DNA from: JAWKZG01 sp041396125
Lineage (GTDB): Bacteria > Pseudomonadota > Gammaproteobacteria > Competibacterales > Competibacteraceae
Direction of reading: 5' to 3'
Length of the DNA: 64,000 nt
Assembly: GCA_041396125.1 (NCBI GenBank)
Contig: JAWKZG010000011.1
Coordinates: 1-64,000, forward strand
Shown here: in pieces, positions 17,826 through 27,600 of the stretch
How positions within the stretch are numbered: the stretch's first letter is position 1
How the letters are laid out: each line of letters opens with the position of its first letter
Notes under the pieces: generated by a model
Database searches by the model: none
Told to the model about the DNA's origin: nothing
What the model saw: only the letters and a program-made list of their open reading frames with translations
Translations under genes and position numbers: made by a program

Positions 17826-19517
17826 TCAAGCCACCCATTCGGATACCGGGGCGGCCGCTTCGTGTAAGGGCTGACAAATCACATCAACCAGGGTCGGCCC
17901 GTCACTGGCCACCGCCTGCGCCAAAACCCGCTGCAAGTCAGCCGGATCTTCAACCCGCCAGGCTTTCAGTCCAAACGCCTCGGCCACTCTGGCATGATCG
18001 GTACGCTCGAAATCAACCGAAAAATAGCGCTCACCAAAACCGCTTTTCTGACCGGCTTTGATCCAGCCGAACACACTATTGGAAATAACCACCAGCGTAA
18101 CCGGTAATCGCAGACGCACCAGGGTTTCCATCTCGCCGGCGGCAAAACCGAAACTGCCGTCGCCCATCACGGCAACGCATTTCGCCCCAGGCCGGCCAAA
18201 AGCTGCGCCGATTACTGCCGGCAGGGCAAAACCGAGTGCACCGTGGGCGCGATTGGTGATGAACTGCCGGCCGGGCTGTTTATAGGTGTAATACGCTGAC
18301 AGATACGGACAGGGCGTACCCGGATCAGCAACCAGCACTGCATCGTCCGGCAGCACAGCCTGCAAGGCCGCAACCACCCGTTCCGGTTTGATCGGCCGGT
18401 CGCTGGAATCGGCCAGCGCCTGGAATTTTGCCCATTTGGCAGCTTTGGCCGCCGCAACCCGCGCCGCTGCTGCCTGTACGCTATCTGGCGCGGCGGCGTT
18501 CGTCATCGCTTCCAGCAACTGTTGCAACACCAGCCGGGCATCGCCAGCCAGCGCCGCATCGACCGGATAATTAACCCCAATGGTTGCCGGGTCAGCGTCG
18601 ATCTGTACGATACGGCAGCCGCGCGGCTGCGGAAAACGCCAGCGTTCGGTCGTTACCGAACCGGCCCGGCAGCCAATAAACAGCACCAGATCGGCTGTCT
18701 CGACAAACTGCCGGGTTTCCAGCACCCCGCCATTACTGCCAACCACCCCGAGTGCCAGTGGATGCGTATCAGCAATGATGCCCTGGCCGCTGATCGAGGT
18801 CGCCACCGGTGCGGCCAGACGCTCCGCCAACTGCTGCACCTGCTCGAACGCACCAGCAATGACCGGGCCGCCACCACAGATAATCAGCGGTTGCCGGGCT
18901 GCCAGCAGCAGCGCCGCCGCCTGTTCGACCTGAGCCGGGTCCGCGCTCATGCGGCGGGCCGGAAAACGCCCGAGCGCCGGGTCAGCCCAGATATCGTCGG
19001 CATTGACCGGGGCTTTCTGCACATCGAAGGGCAGCCCCAGATGGGCTGAACCCGGCACCCCGGTAGTCATATGCCGGAACGCTGCCCGCACCATACCGGG
19101 CAGCTGGGCCGGACTGTCAATGACGGCATTCCATTTGGTCAGTGGTCGGAACAGCGCCTGCTGATCGAGTTCGGTCAGGGGAAAACGGCCACGCGCCGCG
19201 ACGCTGATATCGGTATTGATGGCCAGTACCGGAATCGAGGACTCGCCAGCCTCGACCACGCCCGGCAGAATATAGGTCGCACCGCCGCCGCTGGGCCCTT
19301 CGCAGACCCCGACCCGACCGGAAACACGGGCGTAGGCATCCGCCATATAGGCAGCCGAGCGTTCATCGCGGGTCAGAATATGGGTGATACCGTGATCGAG
19401 CCGGTACAAGGCATCGTAAAAGGGCAGGCTGGTGTCGCCACAGAGGCCGAAAATATACTCCACCCCGTGCTGTTGCAGCATACGTACCAGTGCTTCGCCA
19501 CCGCTTAATTCGTTCAT
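17826..19517 (-). CDS. Acetolactate synthase-like thiamine diphosphate enzyme
   Basis: 563 residues with the three-domain layout of ThDP-dependent carboligases and decarboxylases. The activating glutamate is Glu52 in TRDERSAAYMADAYAR. The cofactor motif GDGSFGFAAGEMETLVRLRLP lies at about 440-470. The central domain has ICGGGPVIAGAF and QIDADPATIGVNYP. The ATG at 19517 follows GGGAGG. It is the large-subunit type, but no regulatory subunit gene is present and it sits among sugar-catabolic genes, so cleavage or ligation of a 2-keto sugar or keto acid is more likely than branched-chain amino-acid synthesis. This function is an inference from context. Confidence 0.8.
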   Translation of the reverse strand: MNELSGGEALVRMLQQHGVEYIFGLCGDTSLPFYDALYRLDHGITHILTRDERSAAYMADAYARVSGRVGVCEGPSGGGATYILPGVVEAGESSIPVLAINTDISVAARGRFPLTELDQQALFRPLTKWNAVIDSPAQLPGMVRAAFRHMTTGVPGSAHLGLPFDVQKAPVNADDIWADPALGRFPARRMSADPAQVEQAAALLLAARQPLIICGGGPVIAGAFEQVQQLAERLAAPVATSISGQGIIADTHPLALGVVGSNGGVLETRQFVETADLVLFIGCRAGSVTTERWRFPQPRGCRIVQIDADPATIGVNYPVDAALAGDARLVLQQLLEAMTNAAAPDSVQAAAARVAAAKAAKWAKFQALADSSDRPIKPERVVAALQAVLPDDAVLVADPGTPCPYLSAYYTYKQPGRQFITNRAHGALGFALPAVIGAAFGRPGAKCVAVMGDGSFGFAAGEMETLVRLRLPVTLVVISNSVFGWIKAGQKSGFGERYFSVDFERTDHARVAEAFGLKAWRVEDPADLQRVLAQAVASDGPTLVDVICQPLHEAAAPVSEWVA

Positions 19518-19585
19518 GCAGTGAGTTCCTCCCTCAGCTGAGTGTCGGGTACAGGCTGTACCGCTGATTCTTGTTCGACGACGAC

Positions 19586-20617
19586 TTATTGGGCGACGGC
19601 TACTGTGCGCCGCTCAGCCGCCGATTGCAGCAGCGCATCGATCAGGCGCTGTACTCTGAGCGCTGCCCGGCCGGTCACCCGGGGAGCACGCTGCTGCGCC
19701 AGTGCATCCAGAAAATCGGTCAACACTGCCCGGTGCGGCTCATGCGAAAAGGCCATCGGATCAGCGCCACCACCGGTACTGGCTGCGGCACCGACGGTTT
19801 CCTCACGCCCATCCTGATAAAACACCTGCAAATAACCGCCTGCCAGTACCGCACTGCCCAGTTCGCCGCTCAGTTCGATACGCTCGCTGAAACCGGGATA
19901 CAGTGCAGTTGTCGCCTGCAAGGCACCCAGCGCACCGTTGCGAAACCGCAGCCCGGCACCGACACAATCCTCGCTTTCCATGCGGTGCAGAGCGGATGTG
20001 CCAGCGATAGCGGCAACCTCGCTGATCGGTCCGGCCAGACTGAGCAGCAGATCCAGCACATGGATGCCCTGGGTGATCAGAACGCCGCCACCGTCGCGCT
20101 CGCGCGTACCTCGCCCCGGCTCATCGTAATAGCTCTGTGGCCGCCACCAGGGAATCGCGACATTAATCACCGCCAGCCGCCCCAGCGCGCTGCTTTCGAT
20201 CAGCTGCCGCAAATGTTCTGCAGCAGGCCGGAACCGATGCTGGAAGACTACGCCAAGGGTCACTCCGGCCTGTTCAGCCAGCGCGACCAGTTGTTCGGCG
20301 CGGGCGGTATCGCGTTCCAGTGGTTTTTCCAGCAGGATGTGTTTACCTGCCGCCGCACAGCGCTGCACCATCTCCAGATGGGTATTGGGCGGCGTCATGA
20401 TAAGCACCATGTCCACACTCGGATCATCGAGAATCTTCGTCAGATCGTCGCAGAGCGGAAAATCGAAGCGTTCGGCGAACTGCGCCCGCCGCGCTGCGCT
20501 GCGGCTGAAAGCATAGGCTACCTCAACCCGCTCGCGCAGGTCGAGCAGGCTTTGAGCATGCGGTGTTACCGCCATACCAAGCCCGATCAGGGCAATACGG
20601 TGTTTTTTGCTGGTCAT
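19586..20617 (-). CDS. Gfo/Idh/MocA-family oxidoreductase
   Basis: 343 residues. NAD(P)-binding motif RIALIGLGMAVTPHAQSL at about 7-24, the EKP segment (HILLEKPLERDTARAEQLV) and a long C-terminal alpha/beta domain, as in inositol, glucose-fructose and other sugar dehydrogenases. The region VINVAIPWWRPQSYYDEPGRG is the usual substrate-loop segment of the family. It belongs to the minus-strand catabolic cluster, 68 bases upstream of the ThDP enzyme gene. The likely reaction is oxidation of a sugar or polyol; the substrate cannot be assigned from sequence. Confidence 0.85.
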   Translation of the reverse strand: MTSKKHRIALIGLGMAVTPHAQSLLDLRERVEVAYAFSRSAARRAQFAERFDFPLCDDLTKILDDPSVDMVLIMTPPNTHLEMVQRCAAAGKHILLEKPLERDTARAEQLVALAEQAGVTLGVVFQHRFRPAAEHLRQLIESSALGRLAVINVAIPWWRPQSYYDEPGRGTRERDGGGVLITQGIHVLDLLLSLAGPISEVAAIAGTSALHRMESEDCVGAGLRFRNGALGALQATTALYPGFSERIELSGELGSAVLAGGYLQVFYQDGREETVGAAASTGGGADPMAFSHEPHRAVLTDFLDALAQQRAPRVTGRAALRVQRLIDALLQSAAERRTVAVAQ

Positions 20618-20696
20618 GGGTTATTTGGACTTATCCGGGGAAAGATGAAAAAGTTATTTTTATTATCGTTACAGTTGGCTTGAATTCGGGCCAGTG

Positions 20697-20730
20697 TTCA
20701 GGCCGGACAGCGGCTGCTATCCGGCCTGAA
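20697..20730. terminator. 11-bp hairpin after the aldehyde dehydrogenase gene
   Basis: TTCAGGCCGGA (20697-20707) pairs perfectly with TCCGGCCTGAA (20720-20730) around a 12-base loop. It is 20 bases past the stop of the minus-strand aldehyde dehydrogenase gene and before the oxidoreductase gene of the same strand. The nearest T-rich stretch on the minus strand is about 40 bases further on, so termination is likely but not certain; it may instead define the 3' end of a separate message. Confidence 0.5.
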
Positions 20731-20749
20731 TGTAAGGTATCTGCTGACC

Positions 20750-22180
20750 TTAACCGGCGAACACGTAGCTGGTTTTTACGGTGGTGTAAAACTCGATCGC
20801 GTACCGGCCCTGCTCGCGGGAGCCATAGGACGAGCCTTTGCGGCCGCCAAACGGAACATGATAATCCACCCCGGCAGTAGGCAGATTGACCATTATCATG
20901 CCAGCCTGCGATTGCTTCTTGAAGGCCGAGGCATGTTTCAGACTGCGGGTACAAATACCGGCTGACAGGCCGAACTCGGTATCGTTGGCGACCGCGACAG
21001 CTTCCTCGAACGAGGCGACTTTGATCACACTGGCGCAGGGACCGAAGATTTCCTCACGGTTGATCCGCATCTCATTGTTACTGCCAACAAACAACGCCGG
21101 GGCTTGATAAAAGCCGTCCTGGGACAGACTCAGACGCTCACCGCCAATCACTTCCGCACCTTCTTCACGGGCCAGATCGACATACGACAGATTGGCGTTC
21201 AGCTGGGATTCGCTGACTACCGGGCCGATCTGCGTGGCGGTATCCAGTGCATCGCCGATCACCAGTTTTTTCATGGCGTTGCTTATGGCATCGACAAACG
21301 CGTCGTGGATGCCTTCCTGGACAATCAGCCGTGACGAGGCGGTGCAACGCTGGCCGGTCGAGAAAAACGCGCCGTTGAGACAGGCCGGCACCGCTACCGC
21401 CAGATCGGCATCATCCAGGATGACCATCGGGTTTTTGCCGCCCATTTCCAGCTGCACTTTCTTCATCGTTTCGGCGCAACGCACTGCAATACGGCGTCCG
21501 GTCGGCACCGAGCCGGTGAAGGAGATAGCATTGATATCCGGATGGTTCAGCATCGCCTCGCCCACTACCGAGCCGCGCCCCATCACCAGATTGAACACAC
21601 CGGGCGGACAACCGGCTTCGGCCAGTAGTTCGGCCAGGATGTGAGCGCAGCCCGGCGTCAGATCAGCCGGTTTCATCACCACGCAGTTGCCGAAAGCCAG
21701 TGCCGGGGCGGCTTTCCAGGCGGGAATGGCAATCGGGAAGTTCCAGGGGGTGATCAGACCGACGACGCCGACTGGCTCGCGGGTGACTTCGACATCAATA
21801 CCGGGTCGGACCGAAGCCTGCAGATCGCCGACCACGCGCAAAGCCTCACCGGCGAAAAACTTGAATACCTGACCGGCGCGGGCGGTCTCGCCGATACCTT
21901 CAGCCAGAGTTTTACCTTCTTCGCGCGACAGCAGCCGGCCGATTTCATCCTTGCGCGCCAGAATGGCGTTGCCGACCGCATCCAGCACATCGTGACGGAC
22001 CTGCGGACTGGCGCTAGCCCAAGCCGGCAGCGCCTGGCGTGCGGCCGCAACCGCCTGTTCGACATCCTGCTCTGCGCCCTGGGCGTAATCACCGACGACA
22101 TCGGACACATTGGATGGATTGATATTGTGCGACACCTGGCTGCCATCAACCCAGTCGCCACCGATCAGATTCTTGTACAT
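20750..22180 (-). CDS. Aldehyde dehydrogenase, alpha-ketoglutaric-semialdehyde dehydrogenase-like
   Basis: 476 residues of the NAD(P)-dependent ALDH superfamily. Seen: GLITPWNFPIAIPAWK (cofactor pocket), FTGSVPTGRRIA, the general-base Glu in LEMGGKNP, and the catalytic Cys in FFSTGQRCTASSR; the C-terminus VPFGGRKGSSYGSREQGRYAIEFYT is typical of the KGSADH/2,5-dioxovalerate group. The start at 22180 has AGGAGG upstream. It is the first gene of the minus-strand catabolic cluster. If the group assignment is right, the pathway would end in a 2-oxo-dicarboxylate, as in oxidative pentose or uronate routes; this last step is an inference. Confidence 0.85.
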   Translation of the reverse strand: MYKNLIGGDWVDGSQVSHNINPSNVSDVVGDYAQGAEQDVEQAVAAARQALPAWASASPQVRHDVLDAVGNAILARKDEIGRLLSREEGKTLAEGIGETARAGQVFKFFAGEALRVVGDLQASVRPGIDVEVTREPVGVVGLITPWNFPIAIPAWKAAPALAFGNCVVMKPADLTPGCAHILAELLAEAGCPPGVFNLVMGRGSVVGEAMLNHPDINAISFTGSVPTGRRIAVRCAETMKKVQLEMGGKNPMVILDDADLAVAVPACLNGAFFSTGQRCTASSRLIVQEGIHDAFVDAISNAMKKLVIGDALDTATQIGPVVSESQLNANLSYVDLAREEGAEVIGGERLSLSQDGFYQAPALFVGSNNEMRINREEIFGPCASVIKVASFEEAVAVANDTEFGLSAGICTRSLKHASAFKKQSQAGMIMVNLPTAGVDYHVPFGGRKGSSYGSREQGRYAIEFYTTVKTSYVFAG

Positions 22181-22197
22181 AGCGCTTATTCCTCCTG

Positions 22198-22226
22198 TTA
22201 AAGCGGTGCAGTATACCCCGCTTTAA
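22198..22226. promoter_or_regulatory. Inverted repeat just upstream of the aldehyde dehydrogenase gene
   Basis: TTAAAGCGG (22198-22206) and CCGCTTTAA (22218-22226) form a perfect 9-base inverted repeat directly upstream of the AGGAGG and ATG of the minus-strand gene. It may be an operator for the catabolic cluster or a leader hairpin. No regulator gene for the cluster is in this region, so the binding protein is unknown. Confidence 0.4.
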
Positions 22227-22617
22227 CGGCTGTTTTTAAAACGCTGTTTTTATAAGGGCTGATTTGCTGCATAGCGGTCTCGTGCGGCGGATAAAGCCCT
22301 GCGGACAAATCCCACCCATAGCAATTACGGTATTTTTACAGGTGTGATTCAGGGCGTCAGGCACAGCGACCCTGCCTATAGAAAAGCCCATGGAAAAACA
22401 GGACCTGCTGCAGTCGGAAAATTCTACAGGAAAAAACTACAAAAGCATGCGCCACGGCATGAACAGCAAGCGAATAAAAAAAATAACAATATGATTAAAA
22501 AAAGAAAAATAAATAATTTTCATTGGCACAACACCTGCTTTATTAGCTGTTCATCACCACCATCATTTTTGCATCGTGAAGGGTTAACCATTAACCATCT
22601 AAACAGGAGTTGATCTG
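22227..22617. other. Intergenic region between divergent genes, no gene seen
   Basis: This region separates the minus-strand catabolic cluster from the hemerythrin gene. It is AT-rich near its right end (runs of A at about 22430-22520). No convincing reading frame, RNA gene or named regulatory site was recognised. AGGAG at 22603-22607 is the ribosome-binding site of the hemerythrin gene. Confidence 0.5.
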
Positions 22618-23064
22618 ATGAGCACTATTTTTGAAGTCTTGCGCCAGGAACATGACCAGCATCGACGCCTGCTCAAGCAGCTGGCTGAAACGCATGGGGA
22701 TTCCGACGAACGCCGTGAGCTGTTCAGCCAGTTGCAAACCGAGTTGAGCAGCCATGCCAATGCGGAAGAACGGGCTTTTTACGCTGTCCTGCTAAGTGAC
22801 GCCAACACGCAACCCAAATCATCACACAGTATCAAGGAGCATCAGGAGATCGAGGAAGCCTTAACGGAACTGGCAGAGATGGATTTCAGCAGTCCGCAGT
22901 GGCTGCTGAAGTTCAAGCAGCTCAAGCACGAGGTCGAGCATCATGAAAGCGAGGAAGAACAGGACGTTTTCCAGATCGCGGGTACAGTCCTGTCGGAAAA
23001 GCAGAAACACGAACTCGTGAGCACTTTCCGGAAAGAGAAGCAGAAAGAACTGCAAACCGCCTGA
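22618..23064 (+). CDS. Hemerythrin HHE-domain protein
   Basis: 148 residues that are nearly all alpha-helical and rich in Glu, Gln and His. The four-helix HHE pattern is visible: LRQEHDQHRRLLKQL, LSSHANAEERAFY, SSHSIKEHQEIEEAL and LKHEVEHHESEEEQDVF supply His and Glu/Asp ligands for a di-iron site. Such proteins bind O2 or NO, or take part in iron and redox homeostasis in the cytoplasm. There is no signal peptide. The start is well supported by AGGAG 10 bases upstream. It is followed after 37 bases by the cardiolipin-synthase-like gene and may be co-transcribed with it. Confidence 0.88.
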   Translation: MSTIFEVLRQEHDQHRRLLKQLAETHGDSDERRELFSQLQTELSSHANAEERAFYAVLLSDANTQPKSSHSIKEHQEIEEALTELAEMDFSSPQWLLKFKQLKHEVEHHESEEEQDVFQIAGTVLSEKQKHELVSTFRKEKQKELQTA

Positions 23065-23101
23065 ACTGGTCTGCGGATCTGCACGGTTCCAAACAACACC
23101 G

Positions 23102-24529
23102 ATGTTTATGCACGCGCTCCCGCCGGCGATACGATCTGCGGTATTGCTTGTCCTGATGCTGACCGGCTTGCTAGCCGGTTGCGCCGCGCCGCCCGATGCA
23201 ACGATAACCGAGGATCTCACTGCCCGGCCAGTCAGTTTAGAGATCAAGGATGCGGAGGGCTCGCTCAGCCCGCGTGAGCGTGAAGAACTTTTGCAGACCG
23301 CCGCCGGCGATGCAGCCAGCGCAGAGTATTTGCAACGCCTGGCCGAGATCGAACAGGCCGTGACCGGTCAGGCGCTTATTGCCGGCAATCGCGTGCAACT
23401 GCTGGTCGATGGCCCGGCTGCTTATAAAGCCATGTTCGCGGCTATCGCCAAGGCGCAGAATCATATTCATCTGGAAACATATATTCTGGCCGACGATGAA
23501 ATCGGACAGCAACTGGCCAGCCTGTTGCTGGAACGGCGCGCAGCGGGCGTAGAAGCGGCTATCATTTTCGACGATCTCGGCAGTAACAGCACCTCGGACG
23601 CGTATTTCGAGCGCCTGCAAAACGCCGGTATCAAGCTGTTTCGATTCCATCCCATCAATCCGGTCGAGGATATTCGTATCTGGCGTATCAATCAGCGTAA
23701 TCATCGCAAGATACTGATTATTGATGGCCGGATTGCGTTTACCGGCGGTATGAATATCAGCAGTGTTTACGCCAGCAGCTCTTTCACTGCGCCGCGCAAA
23801 GCGCAGGAAACCGATGATCGCTGGCGCGACACGCAGGTCCGCATTGAAGGGCCGGTGGTGGCGGAATTTCAGAAACTGTTCCTGGCTACCTGGGCGGAGA
23901 GTGATCAGAAAACGGCCCTGGACAGTCATGATAATTTTCCGCCGCTGGACGATGCTGGTGCAGAGCTGGTGCGGGTCGTGCCCAATATTGGCGGCCCCGA
24001 TATCAGCGACAATAACAATAATCAGTACGATATTTACGCCACCTATCTGGCAGCTATTAAGCAGGCGCAGCAGCGCTTATGGATTACCCAGGCTTATTTC
24101 ACACCCGACCAGACGCTGCTGGAAGCGCTGCAACAGGCCGCCCGGCGCGGCGTTGATGTGCGCATTCTGCTGCCGGGGTTTACTGATGCGGCGCTGGTAA
24201 TCCACGCCTCCCGCGCCAATTACACCGCGTTACTCGAAGCCGGGGTCAAACTCTATGAGCGCGAGGATGCCCTGCTGCACGCCAAAACAGCGGTTATCGA
24301 CGGGGTCTGGTCAACCGTTGGATCAAGCAATTTCGACTACCGCAGCTTCCTGCATAATAATGAAGCCAACGCGGTAATCCTGGGGCAGGCGTTCGGCCAG
24401 CAGATGGAAGCCCTTTTCCTGCAGGATTTACAGCATTCCCGTCGTATCCGCCTGCGCGAATGGGAACAGCGACCGCTCTGGCTGCGCGCCAAAGAACGCT
24501 TCAGCAGTCTGTTTGACTATTGGCTGTAA
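23102..24529 (+). CDS. Cardiolipin-synthase-like phospholipase D lipoprotein
   Basis: 475 residues with two full PLD motifs: HRKILIIDGRIAFTGGMN at about residues 200-217 and HAKTAVIDGVWSTVGSSNFD at about 393-412, so both halves of the active site are present. The N-terminus is a lipoprotein signal (LTGLLAGCAAPP), which places it as a membrane-anchored periplasmic protein, unlike the two-helix anchor of classical Cls. The middle has the family segments ETYILADDEIG and FDDLGSNSTSDAYFE. ATGs at 23102 and 23108 are both possible. Function is probably phosphatidyl transfer or cardiolipin synthesis; a secreted phospholipase is the alternative. Confidence 0.85.
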   Translation: MFMHALPPAIRSAVLLVLMLTGLLAGCAAPPDATITEDLTARPVSLEIKDAEGSLSPREREELLQTAAGDAASAEYLQRLAEIEQAVTGQALIAGNRVQLLVDGPAAYKAMFAAIAKAQNHIHLETYILADDEIGQQLASLLLERRAAGVEAAIIFDDLGSNSTSDAYFERLQNAGIKLFRFHPINPVEDIRIWRINQRNHRKILIIDGRIAFTGGMNISSVYASSSFTAPRKAQETDDRWRDTQVRIEGPVVAEFQKLFLATWAESDQKTALDSHDNFPPLDDAGAELVRVVPNIGGPDISDNNNNQYDIYATYLAAIKQAQQRLWITQAYFTPDQTLLEALQQAARRGVDVRILLPGFTDAALVIHASRANYTALLEAGVKLYEREDALLHAKTAVIDGVWSTVGSSNFDYRSFLHNNEANAVILGQAFGQQMEALFLQDLQHSRRIRLREWEQRPLWLRAKERFSSLFDYWL

Positions 24530-24613
24530 TTATTGGCTGTAAACTGGGCAAGCGCTGCCCGAGCGCTCCACGCCTCTGCTATTTCATACCATCTTGTTAT
24601 CTATAAAAGGCTC

Positions 24614-27600
24614 TTAGCGTCGTCGCCACAAGCGCATCACAGCCAAGCCGAAGAAACCAATCAACCCGCCCAGGCCCCAGCCATTAAGACTCGGAATATT
24701 TTGCGGTTCAATCGAGCCCGACACGCCCACCCGAAACCGAAACGTCGCGTTGACCGTTTGACCCGGCTCCGGAGTGACGATAACACTGCCCACTTCGCAC
24801 ACCGGCGGCGGCTCAGAACAAATCACTTCGTCCAGCACCCAGTTCGGCGGGGGCTGTTCGTTGACCGTATAGGTTTGACCGGCCACAAGGTTGGGAAAGG
24901 TTTGGGTTTCGCCATCTTGCAGACTGAAGCTAACCGGGTCCAATCCACCCCCAGTGCTAAAATCGAATTCGGTACCCAAAGCGTATCCGCTCACGTCAAC
25001 ACTGATGTTGAGTTCCGCCCGCTGACTATTGATGAAGGTGCAGATCACAAACTCCGCTGGATCAAGCTCGATCATGGCGGTACGGTTGGCAATGTCAACG
25101 GCACTGGGCGTCGGACTGCGTGGATCATCACAGGTGATGTCGGTTAGATCAAAAGCAGGCACTGGGTCAGTCTCGCTAACCGCATAGCTGCCGGTGGGTA
25201 AGTCCATTAGGATAGTACTACCGCCATCTGATAGGGAGAATGTGCCCAGATCGCCAGTGAAATCAAAAGCGCCGGGGACACCGGCCGGTAAGGTCTGTTT
25301 GCGGATCTCGATCTGTCCACGCTGGGTGTTAGTGAAGGTACAGGTGACGGTCTCCCCCGCGCTGACATTCACCGTAGCCTCCCCTGTGTCGCCCGCCGCG
25401 ACCGGCGTAGTCGAGTCGGTACTGTCATCGTCATCACAGCTGATCGCGGTCAGGTCCCAACCCGCCGGTACCAGCTCGGCTACCGTGTACGTGCCAGGTG
25501 TCAGCAATCCGCTGTCGTTCGGCGCTGTCGTGTCGGCCAGATCAAACGGCGTCCCCCTGTTGTAACTCGGTGTGAATGTAAATACCTCCAAACTGCCGCT
25601 CGGCTCGGTAACTTTGTCGATGAGGATCTTGCCATCAGCCAGCGCGAGGCAGGTCGGGTCGGCCAGCTCGACAGTGATCGTCGGATCATCGGTCAGCACC
25701 GTGCCCGTATTATCGCTGCTCACCTGGCCCTGGTTGCACACTTCGGCGTTATCGAACGGATCTTGTGGATCGTTGATAAGCACATCGAACATCACCGTGA
25801 TACTGGCGCTGGTCGCGAGCACCCCGCCATCGATTCCAATCGTTGTGTCGCCCGCTGTGTTACCCGTGGTGACGCTGCCCTGTGAGGTGGTGACCGACCC
25901 CGCGAGCAGCGTGGTATTGGAATCGGGGCTATCGCTGAACTGAACATTGCTGGCGGCTGTAGCGCCGTTATTGTCGATCGTTAGGGTATAGCGGAGCGTG
26001 TCGCCAGGACCGGCTTGACCGTCGCTGTCGTTGTCCGCTAAGAGGCTAACGGTTTTACTGGCGCGTAGTAGCGGACCCGCTTCGTAAGCACCGATATCGC
26101 AGTCGCCTTCTTCCGGCGAATCTGCTCCATCAACAGCATCAATCCCACGTGGAAAACCACGTTGGTCCAGGCCATCAATACTTTCAAAATCACAGACATT
26201 CTGGCTTGCCGCATCCAATGCCGGACTGTCGGACTGTAAGGCCATGGTTTGCACACAAGCTGCACTAGCCAGCGCCCCGGCAGGGGTGACACAGCCATTG
26301 TCAGCCAGTGGATCGAGCTTGGGGTTGTCGTTGACAATATTAGTGTCGTTACCGCCGGGATCAGTGATAGTGATATCGGTGCCGAGTACATTATATGCGG
26401 CATAAACGAGGATATCGTTTTCATCGGGCGCGTCAGTGTATAAATCAGGGTCGCTGTTGTCTGCCAGATTGCCAGACAGAATACTATTGGCCAGCAGGAC
26501 CAAGTTCTCGAAATATTCATTGACGACAGCTAGCCCACCGCCGACCTCACTAGCCGAATTGCCCGAGACGGTGGTGTTGATAAGATAGACTTTGCTGCTG
26601 TCTTGAAAAAAACCACCGCCGCCATTTTCATCCGCTGTATTGCCCGAGACCGTGCTGTTGTAAAGATGGACATAAGGCGTCGAGCCGTCGAACCCCAACA
26701 CAGCTAAGCCGCCACCATTACTGTCGTTTGCTGTATTGCCCGAAATCGTGCTGTTGGTCAGCGTGACATTGAACATGCCGTCGAGTCCTACTGAAGACCC
26801 GCCACCACCCCTACCAACCGCCATATTACCTGTGACAGTACTGTTGGTCAGTGTGACATTGCCGCGTGCATAAAACCCGCCACCATCAGACGCTGCATTG
26901 CCCGAGATGGTACTGCTGTTCAGTGTGACGTCGCCGAGTGCATTAACGCCGCCACCGCTGCCGCCGCCGACGAGGTCTCCTGTATTATCCGAGACGGTAC
27001 TGTTGGTCAGCATGACGCTGCCGGACGCATCAATCCCGCCGCCTCTAGCCCCCGCCGAATTATTCGAGACAATACTGTTGGTCAGCGTAACGTCACCGGA
27101 CGCACGAACTCCACCGCCTATATTGTCCGCCGAATTATTTGAGACAGTACTGTTGGTCAGCGTAACATCACCGGACGCCAGTACCCCGCCGCCGTCGTTC
27201 CCGGAGCCCGCGTCTCCCCCCGTCAGGGTCAGGTTCTCCAGCGTTAACGGTACATCGGCTGTTACCTCAAACAGGCGGAACGGGTTGCTTGCCCCAGCGC
27301 TGCGCTCGATGGTCAGCCCGGTCGGATCGTCTGCTACCGGACCGGTAATCGTGAGCGCTTTATTGATCTCGATGTCGCTGTCCGCTTGATCGGTCAAGGT
27401 GATTGTGCTGTTGATCAGCGCGGGGGCGAACACAATCGTGTCATTGGTCCCATATGCACCGGCTGCGCTGCAGCCGTTCTGATTCGCACCGGCGTTGATC
27501 GCCTCCACCGCTTCGCGCAGGGTGCAATCGGTGCCATCGTCAAGGTTACTGGTGACTGTGAGGGTGGCCGCCTGGGCGTTACCCCCAAGTGCTATTAGCA

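Noticed and set aside
17826..19517. Acetolactate synthase of branched-chain amino-acid synthesis (IlvB/IlvI)
   Set aside because: No small subunit gene and no ilv neighbours; it lies in a sugar-catabolic cluster.
25194..25943. Plus-strand open frames within the beta-helix surface protein gene
   Set aside because: They are antisense shadows of a clear minus-strand protein with family domains; the Ser/Thr/Val-rich content mirrors the repeats.
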